Shown here piece by piece: positions 1-6,339 of a stretch of 6,355 nt of DNA. Source of the DNA: an uncultured Porphyromonadaceae bacterium (GTDB lineage Bacteria > Bacteroidota > Bacteroidia > Bacteroidales > Muribaculaceae); assembly GCA_947176615.1 (NCBI GenBank), contig CAMWRO010000172.1, positions 1 through 6,355 of the forward strand, written 5' to 3'. A model generated the notes under the pieces. That model searched no databases. It saw nothing but the letters and a program-made list of their open reading frames with translations, and had not been told where the DNA came from. A program made the translations under genes and the position numbers. Position 1 is the stretch's first letter, and each line of letters opens with the position of its first letter.

Positions 1-67
1 GTTAACTGAAAGATGCTACCACTTTGGGTTCACATTTGTTATTAAACAACCTCTAAATATTATTCGG

Positions 68-86
68 TGCAAAACTGAGTTTTGCA
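68..86 (-). terminator. Perfect hairpin after ribBA, possible weak terminator
   Basis: An 8-bp perfect stem (68-75 with 79-86, TGCAAAAC pairing GTTTTGCA) encloses a 3-base loop. It begins 13 bases after the ribBA stop codon in the minus direction. Position suits a transcription terminator, but the bases that follow are a mixed A/T-rich run rather than a T tract, so it may instead only stabilise the 3' end of the mRNA. The palindrome itself is certain; its function is inferred. Confidence 0.4.
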
Positions 87-99
87 ATCCCCGAGGGTG

Positions 100-1317
100 T
101 CAGTCTACTTTGTCAAGGTTGTGGCCCATGCGCTGCTTTTTTGTTTCCATGTAGCGGCGGTTGTAGGGGTTGGGGGCGACTTCGATGGGGACGTTTTCGG
201 TCACTTCGAGGCCGTAGCCTTCGAGGCCGATGCGTTTTACCGGATTGTTGGTCATCAGGCGCATTTTCTGGATGCCGAGAAGGCGCAGTATCTGTGCGCC
301 TACGCCGTAGTCGCGCTCGTCGGCTTTGTGGCCGAGGTGGAGGTTGGCGTCTACGGTGTCAAGGCCTTCTTCCTGAAGTTTGTAGGCGCGGATTTTGTCC
401 ATCAGTCCTATGCCGCGGCCTTCTTGGTTGAGGTAGACTATCGCGCCTGTGCCTGCTTTGTCGATCATCTGCATTGCTTTGTGGAGCTGGTCGCCGCAGT
501 CGCATCGCATCGAGCCGAAGATGTCGCCGGTGGCGCAGGATGAATGGACGCGGACGAGAACCGGGTCGGTGGCATTGGCGATGTCGCCTTTAATCAGGGC
601 GATGTGTTCGAGGCCGTTGCTTTTCTGGCGGAATGGGATGAGGCGGAAGTGACCCCATTCGGTGGGCAGGTCGACTTCGACACCTTCCTCGACGAGCGAT
701 TCCTGTTTCAGACGGTAGGAGATGAGGTCTTTGATCGAGACGAGGCGCAGTCCCCATTCGTCGGCTTTTTGGCGCAACTGCGGGAGGCGCGCCATTGTGC
801 CGTCTTCGTTAAGAATCTCGATGAGCGAGGCGGCGGGTTGAAGGCCGGCAAGACGGGCAAGGTCGATGGCGGCTTCGGTGTGTCCGGCGCGGCGCAACAC
901 TCCGGCATCCTGAGCGTAGAGCGGGTGAATGTGTCCGGGACGGCCGAAGTCTTCGGGCCGCGACTCGGGGTCGGCGAGGGCGCAGATGGTGGCGGCGCGG
1001 TCGTGGGCCGATACGCCTGTGGTGCAGCCTTCGAGCTTGTCAACCGTGATGGTAAACGGAGTGCCGAGCATCGATGTGTTGTCGTTGACCTGATGGGGGA
1101 GTCCGAGTTGCTCGCAGCGGGATATGGAGAGCGGGGCACAGAGTTCGCCGCGGGCGTTGGTTATCATGAAATTGACATGTTCGGGTGTCACTTTTTCGGC
1201 TGCGATGATGAGGTCTCCTTCATTTTCGCGGTCTTCGTCGTCAACGACTATTACAAAACGTCCGTTGCGGAAATCCTCAACTGCGTCTTCGATTCTATCA
1301 AGTTTTATATTTTCCAT
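100..1317 (-). CDS. ribBA: Bifunctional 3,4-dihydroxy-2-butanone-4-phosphate synthase / GTP cyclohydrolase II (RibBA)
   Basis: This cytosolic enzyme catalyses both entry reactions of riboflavin synthesis: ribulose 5-phosphate to the four-carbon unit (RibB half, about residues 1-205) and GTP ring opening (RibA half, about 206-400). The RibB half shows the acidic loop DDEDRENEGD (26-35), SAHDRAAT (103-110), GHIHPL (129-133 region) and GHTEAA (145-150) with the metal-binding His146. The RibA half has the zinc cysteines Cys261, Cys272 and Cys274, the loop QEGRGIGL (298-305), and Tyr312 and Arg335 at the positions of the E. coli catalytic Tyr105 and Arg128. Both active sites look intact, so I infer a bifunctional enzyme. 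The length of 405 residues is normal for the fusion. The ATG follows an A-rich leader with no Shine-Dalgarno site, typical of Bacteroidota. It starts 6 bases after the permease stop, so it is probably co-transcribed with it. No FMN riboswitch is visible. Confidence 0.97.
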   Translation of the reverse strand: MENIKLDRIEDAVEDFRNGRFVIVVDDEDRENEGDLIIAAEKVTPEHVNFMITNARGELCAPLSISRCEQLGLPHQVNDNTSMLGTPFTITVDKLEGCTTGVSAHDRAATICALADPESRPEDFGRPGHIHPLYAQDAGVLRRAGHTEAAIDLARLAGLQPAASLIEILNEDGTMARLPQLRQKADEWGLRLVSIKDLISYRLKQESLVEEGVEVDLPTEWGHFRLIPFRQKSNGLEHIALIKGDIANATDPVLVRVHSSCATGDIFGSMRCDCGDQLHKAMQMIDKAGTGAIVYLNQEGRGIGLMDKIRAYKLQEEGLDTVDANLHLGHKADERDYGVGAQILRLLGIQKMRLMTNNPVKRIGLEGYGLEVTENVPIEVAPNPYNRRYMETKKQRMGHNLDKVD

Positions 1318-1323
1318 AACTGT

Positions 1324-3243
1324 TTATTTATTTGCATTGTTGTGGTTGAGGAGGGTTTCCAGTTCGTTGGATACGCGCACTGTACCTTCGATGTCGCGCA
1401 TCAGTTCTTCCTGCAGATGTCGGCCATAGAGCCACAGTGGCAGTCCTGCCGGGAACAGGCATGCAAGTGTCATGCCGAGCCATCGCGGGTTTCCGGGACT
1501 GATGAGCCATGCGTTGCGCAGCACCGGCATGTCTTTGAGTTTCAGAATCACCATTTTTTCACGGGAGTTGGAGAGATAGTCGACTACCGAGTCGGCCTCG
1601 TCGCGCAGCCGGGCGAGGGTATCGCGGTCATATCCCGTTGTCCAGTATTGCATGTAGGGTTGGTGGCGGGGATTTTCTTTAAGGTATCGTCGGCAGTTTT
1701 CGCGCAATGCGTCGAGCATCCTTACGGCCTCGGAAACCACTACATCTTCCATCACAACTTCTTTAAGGCTAATCTTGCGCCCCTCTTTGATTCCAAACAG
1801 GCGTCGGAAGAAAGCGGCGTAGGCGTCCTGATTGAACAGGGCTGAGTCGTTCACAGCCTTGTAGGTAAAGAATATGCCGAGGGGGAGCAATACCGCGGAG
1901 CTGAGCCACATGCCTTCCCACACTTCGAGTGTGCCGTCCTTGGCCAGTTTCTTTCCCGTGCTGTCTATAATATAATAGAAGATAAAGAGGAAGACGGAGA
2001 TGACAAGCGGCATGCCGATGCCTCCTTTTCGGATAATCGCGCCGAGCGGCGCGCCGATGAAGAAGAAGATGATGCAGGCGAAGGAGAGCGTGAATTTCTG
2101 ATGGAGTTCGCGGGCGTGTACGCGGATGTTTTTCTGATCATCGACCATGGTGAAACTCTTGTACTCATATTCCTGTTTCATGCGCTGAGCCTTGGCAAGA
2201 GCCTGATTCAGGTAATTGAGCGCATATCCTGATGTCGAGCCGCGGAACACCGAGTCAATGTCGAGCGGCTTTTTCATGGCCACGTCGGTCTGTCGCACCT
2301 GTACCGGGCCGCTGTCGCCATAGACAGTGCGGTAGTAGCTTAGGTTGAAATAAGGGGTTTCGCGGATGCTGCGGCCATAGGAGTCGCCCATCGAGTCGAC
2401 ACGCAGGGTGATGGAGTCAATCGATGCGCGAAGCTCTTTCATGTTTTTGCCGACATACTGGTTGCGCATTCCCTGCTCGTCCATGCGGTTGAAATTTGCG
2501 TCGAATTTCAGCATGATTTCCTTTGTGTCGAATGATTCGCGGCGGTAGGGGACGTTGCGCATGTTGGCCGACGCATCTTTTAGATTCTCAAATGACTCTC
2601 CGTTCCACAGCCGAAGAAAAAGGTGGGTCTTGTCAGGTGTAATCGACATGTGCCCCGAATCGGCAAGGATGATGCTGGCGTTGTCAAAACCTCGCGAGAC
2701 ATCATAGATCATCATGTCGTGCAGCACGCCTGTCTCGCGATTCTTACTCTCTACATATATGTTGTAGCCGGGAATCTGGTCATAAAACACACCTTCGGGG
2801 ATTTCAAGTTCAGGCGATTTCTGCCTGATTGAGAAAAGCAGCGTCCACATCTTGGTCTGTGCCACCGGGATAACGTCGTTCTGAAAGAAAAACGCGCCGG
2901 TCGCAATCAGTCCCATCAGTATTGTCAGCGGGGCCATTGTGCGCAGTAATGACACGCCGGATGCCTTCATTGCGGTCAGCTCAAACTTTTCGCCGAGGTT
3001 GCCGAATGTCATAAGCGAGGCAAGCAGAATGGCAAGCGGCAGCGCGAGGGGCACCATTGACAGGGCTGCGTAAAAAAACAGCTCGGCGATAACGTCGATA
3101 CCAAGACCTTTGCCGACGAGCTCGTCGATGCGCATCCACAGGAACTGCATCATGACAATGAACAGGCAGATGAAAAATGTCATCAGAAACAGTGGCAGAA
3201 AGGTCTGCAATATGAACAGGTCGAGTCTTTTTATCTTGAGCAT
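1324..3243 (-). CDS. LptF/LptG-family (YjgP/YjgQ) permease, Bacteroidota long form
   Basis: Inner-membrane permease of the LptB2FG type, which extracts lipopolysaccharide from the inner membrane and passes it to the LptC-LptA bridge. The start KIKRLDLFILQTFLPLFL and helix 1 (about 11-34) are typical. Helices 2 and 3 lie near 53-80 and 101-121, followed by a large periplasmic region (about 122-380) where the family has its beta-jellyroll, then helices 4-6 (about 384-404, 410-427, 445-462). Family cores in Proteobacteria are about 360 residues; this one has 639. The extra length is a helical insert in the periplasmic part (around 255-355) and a C-terminal extension (463-639) with a charged segment and a further hydrophobic stretch at about 587-607. 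Sequence alone does not tell LptF from LptG; a second paralogue is expected elsewhere. It lies 74 bases after rnfA and 6 bases before ribBA. Confidence 0.92.
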   Translation of the reverse strand: MLKIKRLDLFILQTFLPLFLMTFFICLFIVMMQFLWMRIDELVGKGLGIDVIAELFFYAALSMVPLALPLAILLASLMTFGNLGEKFELTAMKASGVSLLRTMAPLTILMGLIATGAFFFQNDVIPVAQTKMWTLLFSIRQKSPELEIPEGVFYDQIPGYNIYVESKNRETGVLHDMMIYDVSRGFDNASIILADSGHMSITPDKTHLFLRLWNGESFENLKDASANMRNVPYRRESFDTKEIMLKFDANFNRMDEQGMRNQYVGKNMKELRASIDSITLRVDSMGDSYGRSIRETPYFNLSYYRTVYGDSGPVQVRQTDVAMKKPLDIDSVFRGSTSGYALNYLNQALAKAQRMKQEYEYKSFTMVDDQKNIRVHARELHQKFTLSFACIIFFFIGAPLGAIIRKGGIGMPLVISVFLFIFYYIIDSTGKKLAKDGTLEVWEGMWLSSAVLLPLGIFFTYKAVNDSALFNQDAYAAFFRRLFGIKEGRKISLKEVVMEDVVVSEAVRMLDALRENCRRYLKENPRHQPYMQYWTTGYDRDTLARLRDEADSVVDYLSNSREKMVILKLKDMPVLRNAWLISPGNPRWLGMTLACLFPAGLPLWLYGRHLQEELMRDIEGTVRVSNELETLLNHNNANK

Positions 3244-3317
3244 GTAAAATAGGCGAGGTGTGATTGACGGTGAGGAAAATCCGAGCCTCTTATTTGTAAT
3301 TTGTTAGATGTAATCAG

Positions 3318-3899
3318 TTATTTGATTGAAATTCCCGAAAAACCCATGAACGCGAGAGCGAGGAGTCCGGCGCAGACAAGTGCGATCGGCACTCCGCGCA
3401 TCGCTCGGGGAACGTCGGTCATTTCAAGTTGCTCGCGTATTCCGGCAAATATCACAAGAGCCATCGTGAACCCCGCTGCGGTCGATAGGGCATAGACAAG
3501 TGACTCGGCAAGGTTCATGCCGTTGCGCACGACAAGGATTGCCACTCCGAGAACGGCGCAGTTGGTCGTGATGAGCGGCAAGAAAACTCCGAGCGCGCTA
3601 TACAGTACCGGGGCGACCTTTTTCAGAATAATTTCGAGCATCTGAACGAGGGCGGCAATGACGAGGATGAAGACAATCGTCTGCATGAACTGCAGTCCCA
3701 GCGGAACGAGGAGATAAGTCTGCAATGCCCATGTCACGCAGGTGGCGATAGCCATGACAAAGGCCACTGCCGCGCCCATGCCGGTGGCCGACGACAGTTT
3801 GCGGGACACGCCGATGAACGGGCAGATTCCGAGAAATTGCGCGAAGACGATATTGTTGACAAAGATTGCCGTGATGATTATGGAGATATATTCGAGCAT
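3318..3899 (-). CDS. rnfA: Rnf electron transport complex subunit RnfA
   Basis: Integral membrane subunit of the Rnf complex, homologous to NqrE, and half of the RnfA-RnfE pair that holds an iron-sulfur centre inside the membrane. The 193 residues form about six hydrophobic helices. Two family signatures are clear: FVNNIVFAQFLGICPFIG (13-30) with Cys26, and LPLITTNCAVLG (107-118) with Cys114. In the family these two cysteines join two from RnfE/NqrD to bind the cluster; both are present here. It is the last rnf gene of the D-G-E-A run and begins 2 bases after the rnfE stop, so translation is probably coupled. RnfA and RnfE are paralogues; this one is assigned by the VNNIVFAQF block and by its place at the end of the operon. 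Confidence 0.95.
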   Translation of the reverse strand: MLEYISIIITAIFVNNIVFAQFLGICPFIGVSRKLSSATGMGAAVAFVMAIATCVTWALQTYLLVPLGLQFMQTIVFILVIAALVQMLEIILKKVAPVLYSALGVFLPLITTNCAVLGVAILVVRNGMNLAESLVYALSTAAGFTMALVIFAGIREQLEMTDVPRAMRGVPIALVCAGLLALAFMGFSGISIK

Positions 3900-3901
3900 G
3901 G

Positions 3902-4483
3902 CTATCTTTTATATAGACGGTTGAACAATGCGATGAGCAGTCCCAGAACGATGAATGCTCCGGGAGCGAGGACAAAGACGAGCGAGCCGTAAGTCTCGGG
4001 ATAAATTTCGAGACCGAAGATGCGGCCTGTGCCGAGCAGCTCCCTTATGCTTCCGAGCAGCGTGAGGGCAATCGTAAACCCGAGGCCGATTCCGAGGCCG
4101 TCAAGAATCGAGTCGCCGACATTGTGTCGTGATGCAAAAGCCTCGGCGCGTCCCAAGAGGATGCAGTTTACCACGATAAGGGGGATGAAAATTCCGAGCA
4201 TGGCATCGAGGGCCGGGAGATAGGCCTGCATGAACATCTGGAGCGCGGTGACAAACGTGGCGATGACCACGATATAGGCGGGGATGCGCACTTTGGCCGG
4301 AACAAGATTCTTGATTAGCGAGATGGCCGCATTGGAGCACACGAGCACTCCCATTGTAGCGAGTCCCATGCTCATTCCGGTCACGGCACTTCCCGTCGTG
4401 CCGAGGGTGGGGCACATGCCGAGGAGCAGTACGAATGTCGGGTTCTCGGCCAGAATTCCGTTGAAAAAATATTTTGGATTCAC
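3902..4483 (-). CDS. rnfE: Rnf electron transport complex subunit RnfE
   Basis: Integral membrane partner of RnfA, homologous to NqrD. The 193 residues include the signature GILAENPTFVLLLGMCPTLG (9-28) with Cys24, and FIPLIVVNCILLGRAEAFAS (99-118) with Cys107, the two cysteines expected to complete the intramembrane cluster shared with RnfA. Hydrophobic helices fill most of the chain and a short basic tail ends it. The start is GTG at 4481-4483, within a GTGA overlap with the rnfG stop. The start is supported because family proteins begin with a short leader of this length before the NG-ENP motif, and because no better in-frame ATG precedes it. No Shine-Dalgarno site is visible, so initiation probably depends on ribosomes finishing rnfG. 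Confidence 0.95.
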   Translation of the reverse strand: MNPKYFFNGILAENPTFVLLLGMCPTLGTTGSAVTGMSMGLATMGVLVCSNAAISLIKNLVPAKVRIPAYIVVIATFVTALQMFMQAYLPALDAMLGIFIPLIVVNCILLGRAEAFASRHNVGDSILDGLGIGLGFTIALTLLGSIRELLGTGRIFGLEIYPETYGSLVFVLAPGAFIVLGLLIALFNRLYKR

Positions 4484-5079
4484 GACGGGATGGTTGAATT
4501 GGTTGATCTAAACTGGCTGTAAGCCGCCGAGGCGCGGCGCAGCGCGTCGAGAAACGCGCGTGAAGTAATCGTTGCGGCGGTTATGGCATCGACATCGCCG
4601 CCGTCTTTAGTGACAGTGAGATTGTCGGTCGCCGCGTTTAGGCCGATGACCGACCGGTGTCCTTCGGGAGAGCGGAACCAGTCGCCCATTTTTGCCCCGA
4701 GTCCCGGTGTCTCGGCATGGGAAATCACACTGTATCCGGTGACGTTTCCTTCCGAATCAAAGCCATACATTATTTTTATCTCTCCCGAAAAGCCGTCGGG
4801 CGAATAACTCTCGACCGCGGCTCCCACCGGCTTGCCGCCGAGGGTGGCGGGATAGAGGGTGACGGGCAGAGTTTCGCCGTCGGGGGTGACTTCGCATTTT
4901 TCGGCAATGGGGTCGTTGTCAAACTGCGGACAGACTTCCCCGACCGCGTCGACGCGGGCCTGACGCTCGGCCTCGATGATGGGTTGCTCGGTCAGTTCAT
5001 ACACTCCGGCAAGAATCGCTCCCGATACCACGGTGATGCACCCGAGCGACAGAATCATTGATGTCAGGGTCGACTTCAT
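4480..5079 (-). CDS. rnfG: Rnf electron transport complex subunit RnfG (covalent FMN flavoprotein)
   Basis: Membrane-anchored, periplasm-facing flavin subunit of Rnf, homologous to NqrC, with an FMN_bind domain. One N-terminal membrane helix (about 7-27) leads into a soluble domain. HAETPGLGAKM (121-131) is the conserved family block. The flavin attachment motif is D164-A-I-T-A-A-T170; by family knowledge the flavin transferase ApbE would link FMN by a phosphoester to Thr170. The usual form is D-x-x-(S/T)-G-A-T, so the Gly is replaced by Ala168 here. The length of 199 residues fits RnfG rather than the longer NqrC. The ATG overlaps the rnfD stop by 4 bases (ATGA) and has a perfect AGGAGG 8 bases upstream, which settles this start. 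Confidence 0.95.
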   Translation of the reverse strand: MKSTLTSMILSLGCITVVSGAILAGVYELTEQPIIEAERQARVDAVGEVCPQFDNDPIAEKCEVTPDGETLPVTLYPATLGGKPVGAAVESYSPDGFSGEIKIMYGFDSEGNVTGYSVISHAETPGLGAKMGDWFRSPEGHRSVIGLNAATDNLTVTKDGGDVDAITAATITSRAFLDALRRASAAYSQFRSTNSTIPS

Positions 5080-6035
5080 TCCGCGACCCTCCTTTCTCCG
5101 AATCGGCGCGGCTTGATATACCGGTTGATCAGCGGGGTCACACCGTTCATGATAAGTATCGCAAACGACATCCCCTCAGGGTAGGCACCCCAGTGGCGGA
5201 TAACGACGGTGATGATTCCTATCATCACGCCGTAGACCAGCATCCCTCGATGACACATGGGGGAGGTCACATAGTCAGTGGCCATGAATATCGCCCCGAG
5301 CAGCAGGCCGCCCGATAGCAGCTCGACACCCACATGGGCCCCGATACAGGCCGAGAACACGGCGACCGTGGCGATGATTGAGACAGGGATATGCCATGTT
5401 ATTGTCTTGGTGAGCAGAAGGTAGGCAAACCCGATGAGGAGGGCGATTGCGCCGACCTCGCCGATAGAGCCTCCCGCCATTCCGAGCGACTTGTCCCACA
5501 GGTCAAGTGTCGAGGCATCAAGTTCGCCTGTCTTTATGCGCCCGAGTATTGTCGCGCCGGTAGTCGCGTCAAAGTAATTCCAGCGGTTTTCCACCGGAAG
5601 CGGCCATGTGGTCATCGCCACCGGGAAAGAGAGCAACAGGAACACACGCCCGACCAGTGCCGGGTTGAAAATGTTGCATCCCAGTCCGCCGAAAGTCATT
5701 TTGCCGATGCCGATGGCAATCACGCAACCGATAAGAACGGTCCATACCGGGAGGTTGGAGGGCAGATTGAGCGCGAGCAGCAAACCGGTCAGTATGGCCG
5801 AGAAGTTGCCGATGGTCGAGCGTTGCCGCCGCAGCACATAGCGTGTAATCAGCCATTCGGCAGCGACGCAACCGACGATGGATGTGACTATTACAATCGC
5901 CGCTCCGATTCCGAAATAATACAGCGCACACATCACGGCAGGAATAAGCGCAATGATGACATTGAGCATCAGTCGCGAAACAGTGCGCGATGTGTGGACA
6001 TGGGGCGACGGTGAAACAATAAGTAGTTGCTCCAT
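5076..6035 (-). CDS. rnfD: Rnf electron transport complex subunit RnfD (covalent FMN membrane subunit)
   Basis: Multi-helix inner-membrane subunit of Rnf, homologous to NqrB, that carries a covalent FMN and is thought to take part in ion translocation. Read from ATG 6035 it has 319 residues, the usual RnfD size and well below NqrB. It begins MEQLLIVSPSPHVH; the SPSPH block is a family hallmark. The flavin site is DATTGAT (156-162), with Thr162 as the expected FMN carrier. GGLGCNIFNPALVGRVFLL (117-135) and ATDYVTSPM (252-260) are further conserved blocks. About ten hydrophobic helices are visible. An in-frame GTG at 6057-6059 would add 8 residues; I prefer the ATG because family proteins start just before the SPSPH block and a promoter -7 box lies only a few bases upstream of the GTG. 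An in-frame stop at 6081-6083 limits further extension. No rnfC precedes it. Confidence 0.95.
   Translation of the reverse strand: MEQLLIVSPSPHVHTSRTVSRLMLNVIIALIPAVMCALYYFGIGAAIVIVTSIVGCVAAEWLITRYVLRRQRSTIGNFSAILTGLLLALNLPSNLPVWTVLIGCVIAIGIGKMTFGGLGCNIFNPALVGRVFLLLSFPVAMTTWPLPVENRWNYFDATTGATILGRIKTGELDASTLDLWDKSLGMAGGSIGEVGAIALLIGFAYLLLTKTITWHIPVSIIATVAVFSACIGAHVGVELLSGGLLLGAIFMATDYVTSPMCHRGMLVYGVMIGIITVVIRHWGAYPEGMSFAILIMNGVTPLINRYIKPRRFGERRVAE
5088..5093 (-). promoter_or_regulatory. Strong Shine-Dalgarno site for rnfG
   Basis: AGGAGG lies 8 bases upstream of the rnfG ATG, inside the last codons of rnfD as two AGG arginine codons. It is the only gene start in the window with a full Shine-Dalgarno sequence; the others have A-rich or otherwise unmarked leaders, as is common in Bacteroidota. 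Together with the ATGA overlap it fixes the rnfG start. It may raise RnfG output relative to its neighbours, which is inference. Confidence 0.6.
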
Positions 6036-6061
6036 TTGTTCTGTGACTTTTAAAAGCACCG

Positions 6062-6069
6062 CAAAGGTA
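6062..6069 (-). promoter_or_regulatory. Bacteroidetes-type -7 promoter box upstream of rnfD
   Basis: On the minus strand these bases read TACCTTTG, an exact match to the Bacteroidetes sigma-70-type -7 consensus TAnnTTTG. A transcript starting a few bases downstream would begin close to the alternative GTG (6059) and leave a leader of about 20 bases before the rnfD ATG (6035). The partner -33 TTG is not at the usual 19-21 base spacing; the nearest upstream TTG (6097-6099) is 27 bases away. The box is therefore good evidence, but not proof, that rnfDGEA is transcribed from here. Confidence 0.5.
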
Positions 6070-6266
6070 GCAATAATTTCTCACATAACCCCCTCTCAAT
6101 ATCCACAGAGTCCCCGAGTTTTATATTTTTTATAGATTAGGTAGATGTTCAAATTAAACCGAAATCTGTTTACAGTAGATACTAAGGGGGTATTTTGCAT
6201 GTCAACAGCTTGTCCTTTCGGGTCGTTTTGGGATTGCTTTTTAAGATATTGCACATCTTCGCTGCG

Positions 6267-6339
6267 GGCGCGATTTATTAACTTAGCGCCGCTGTCTATT
6301 GTCAGCGGCATCGCCGCCGATTACGCGGCATGGCCGCGT
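6267..6339. repeat. Cluster of GC-rich overlapping palindromes
   Basis: Five inverted repeats are packed in 73 bases. GGCGC 6267-6271 pairs with 6286-6290 (14-base loop). GCCGCTG 6288-6294 pairs with 6303-6309 (8-base loop). GCGGC 6305-6309 pairs with 6313-6317 (3-base loop). GCCGC 6313-6317 pairs with 6325-6329 (7-base loop). ACGCGGC 6323-6329 pairs with 6333-6339 (3-base loop). Neighbouring stems share arms, so they are mutually exclusive foldings. No gene is confidently assigned to 6036-6355 apart from the promoter box. The arrangement resembles REP/BIME-like intergenic elements, but whether it recurs in the genome cannot be seen from one copy. Confidence 0.5.

Noticed and set aside
82..543. 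153-codon plus-strand open frame over the RibA half
   Set aside because: Antisense to conserved GTP cyclohydrolase II motifs, with a repetitive Val/Ala/Phe-rich product and no recognisable domain.
708..1139. 143-codon minus-strand frame inside ribBA
   Set aside because: Out-of-frame shadow of the RibB half, Pro/Ser/Arg-rich, with no independent start signal.
544..1845. 433-codon plus-strand open frame
   Set aside because: It lies antisense across ribBA and the permease, spanning their junction; both minus-strand genes are clear family members. Low-complexity Val/Phe/Gly/Glu-rich composition fits a shadow of GC-biased codons.
5391..6014. 207-codon plus-strand open frame
   Set aside because: Antisense to rnfD, with a charged product lacking any recognisable domain; the opposite strand is an unambiguous RnfD.
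4480..6035. Na+-translocating NADH:quinone reductase (nqrBCDE) instead of rnf
   Set aside because: The gene order is parallel, but RnfD at 319 residues and RnfG at 199 are too short for NqrB and NqrC, and the SPSPH start is RnfD-like.
6122..6129. Plus-strand -7 box (TATATTTT) for the 6145 reading frame
   Set aside because: It misses the final G of TAnnTTTG and has no TTG at 19-21 bases upstream; such matches are expected by chance in AT-rich sequence.
6267..6339. CRISPR array or tRNA
   Set aside because: The repeated arms are 5-7 bases with irregular spacing, not direct repeats of 20-40 bases with spacers, and no cloverleaf or anticodon arm can be drawn.
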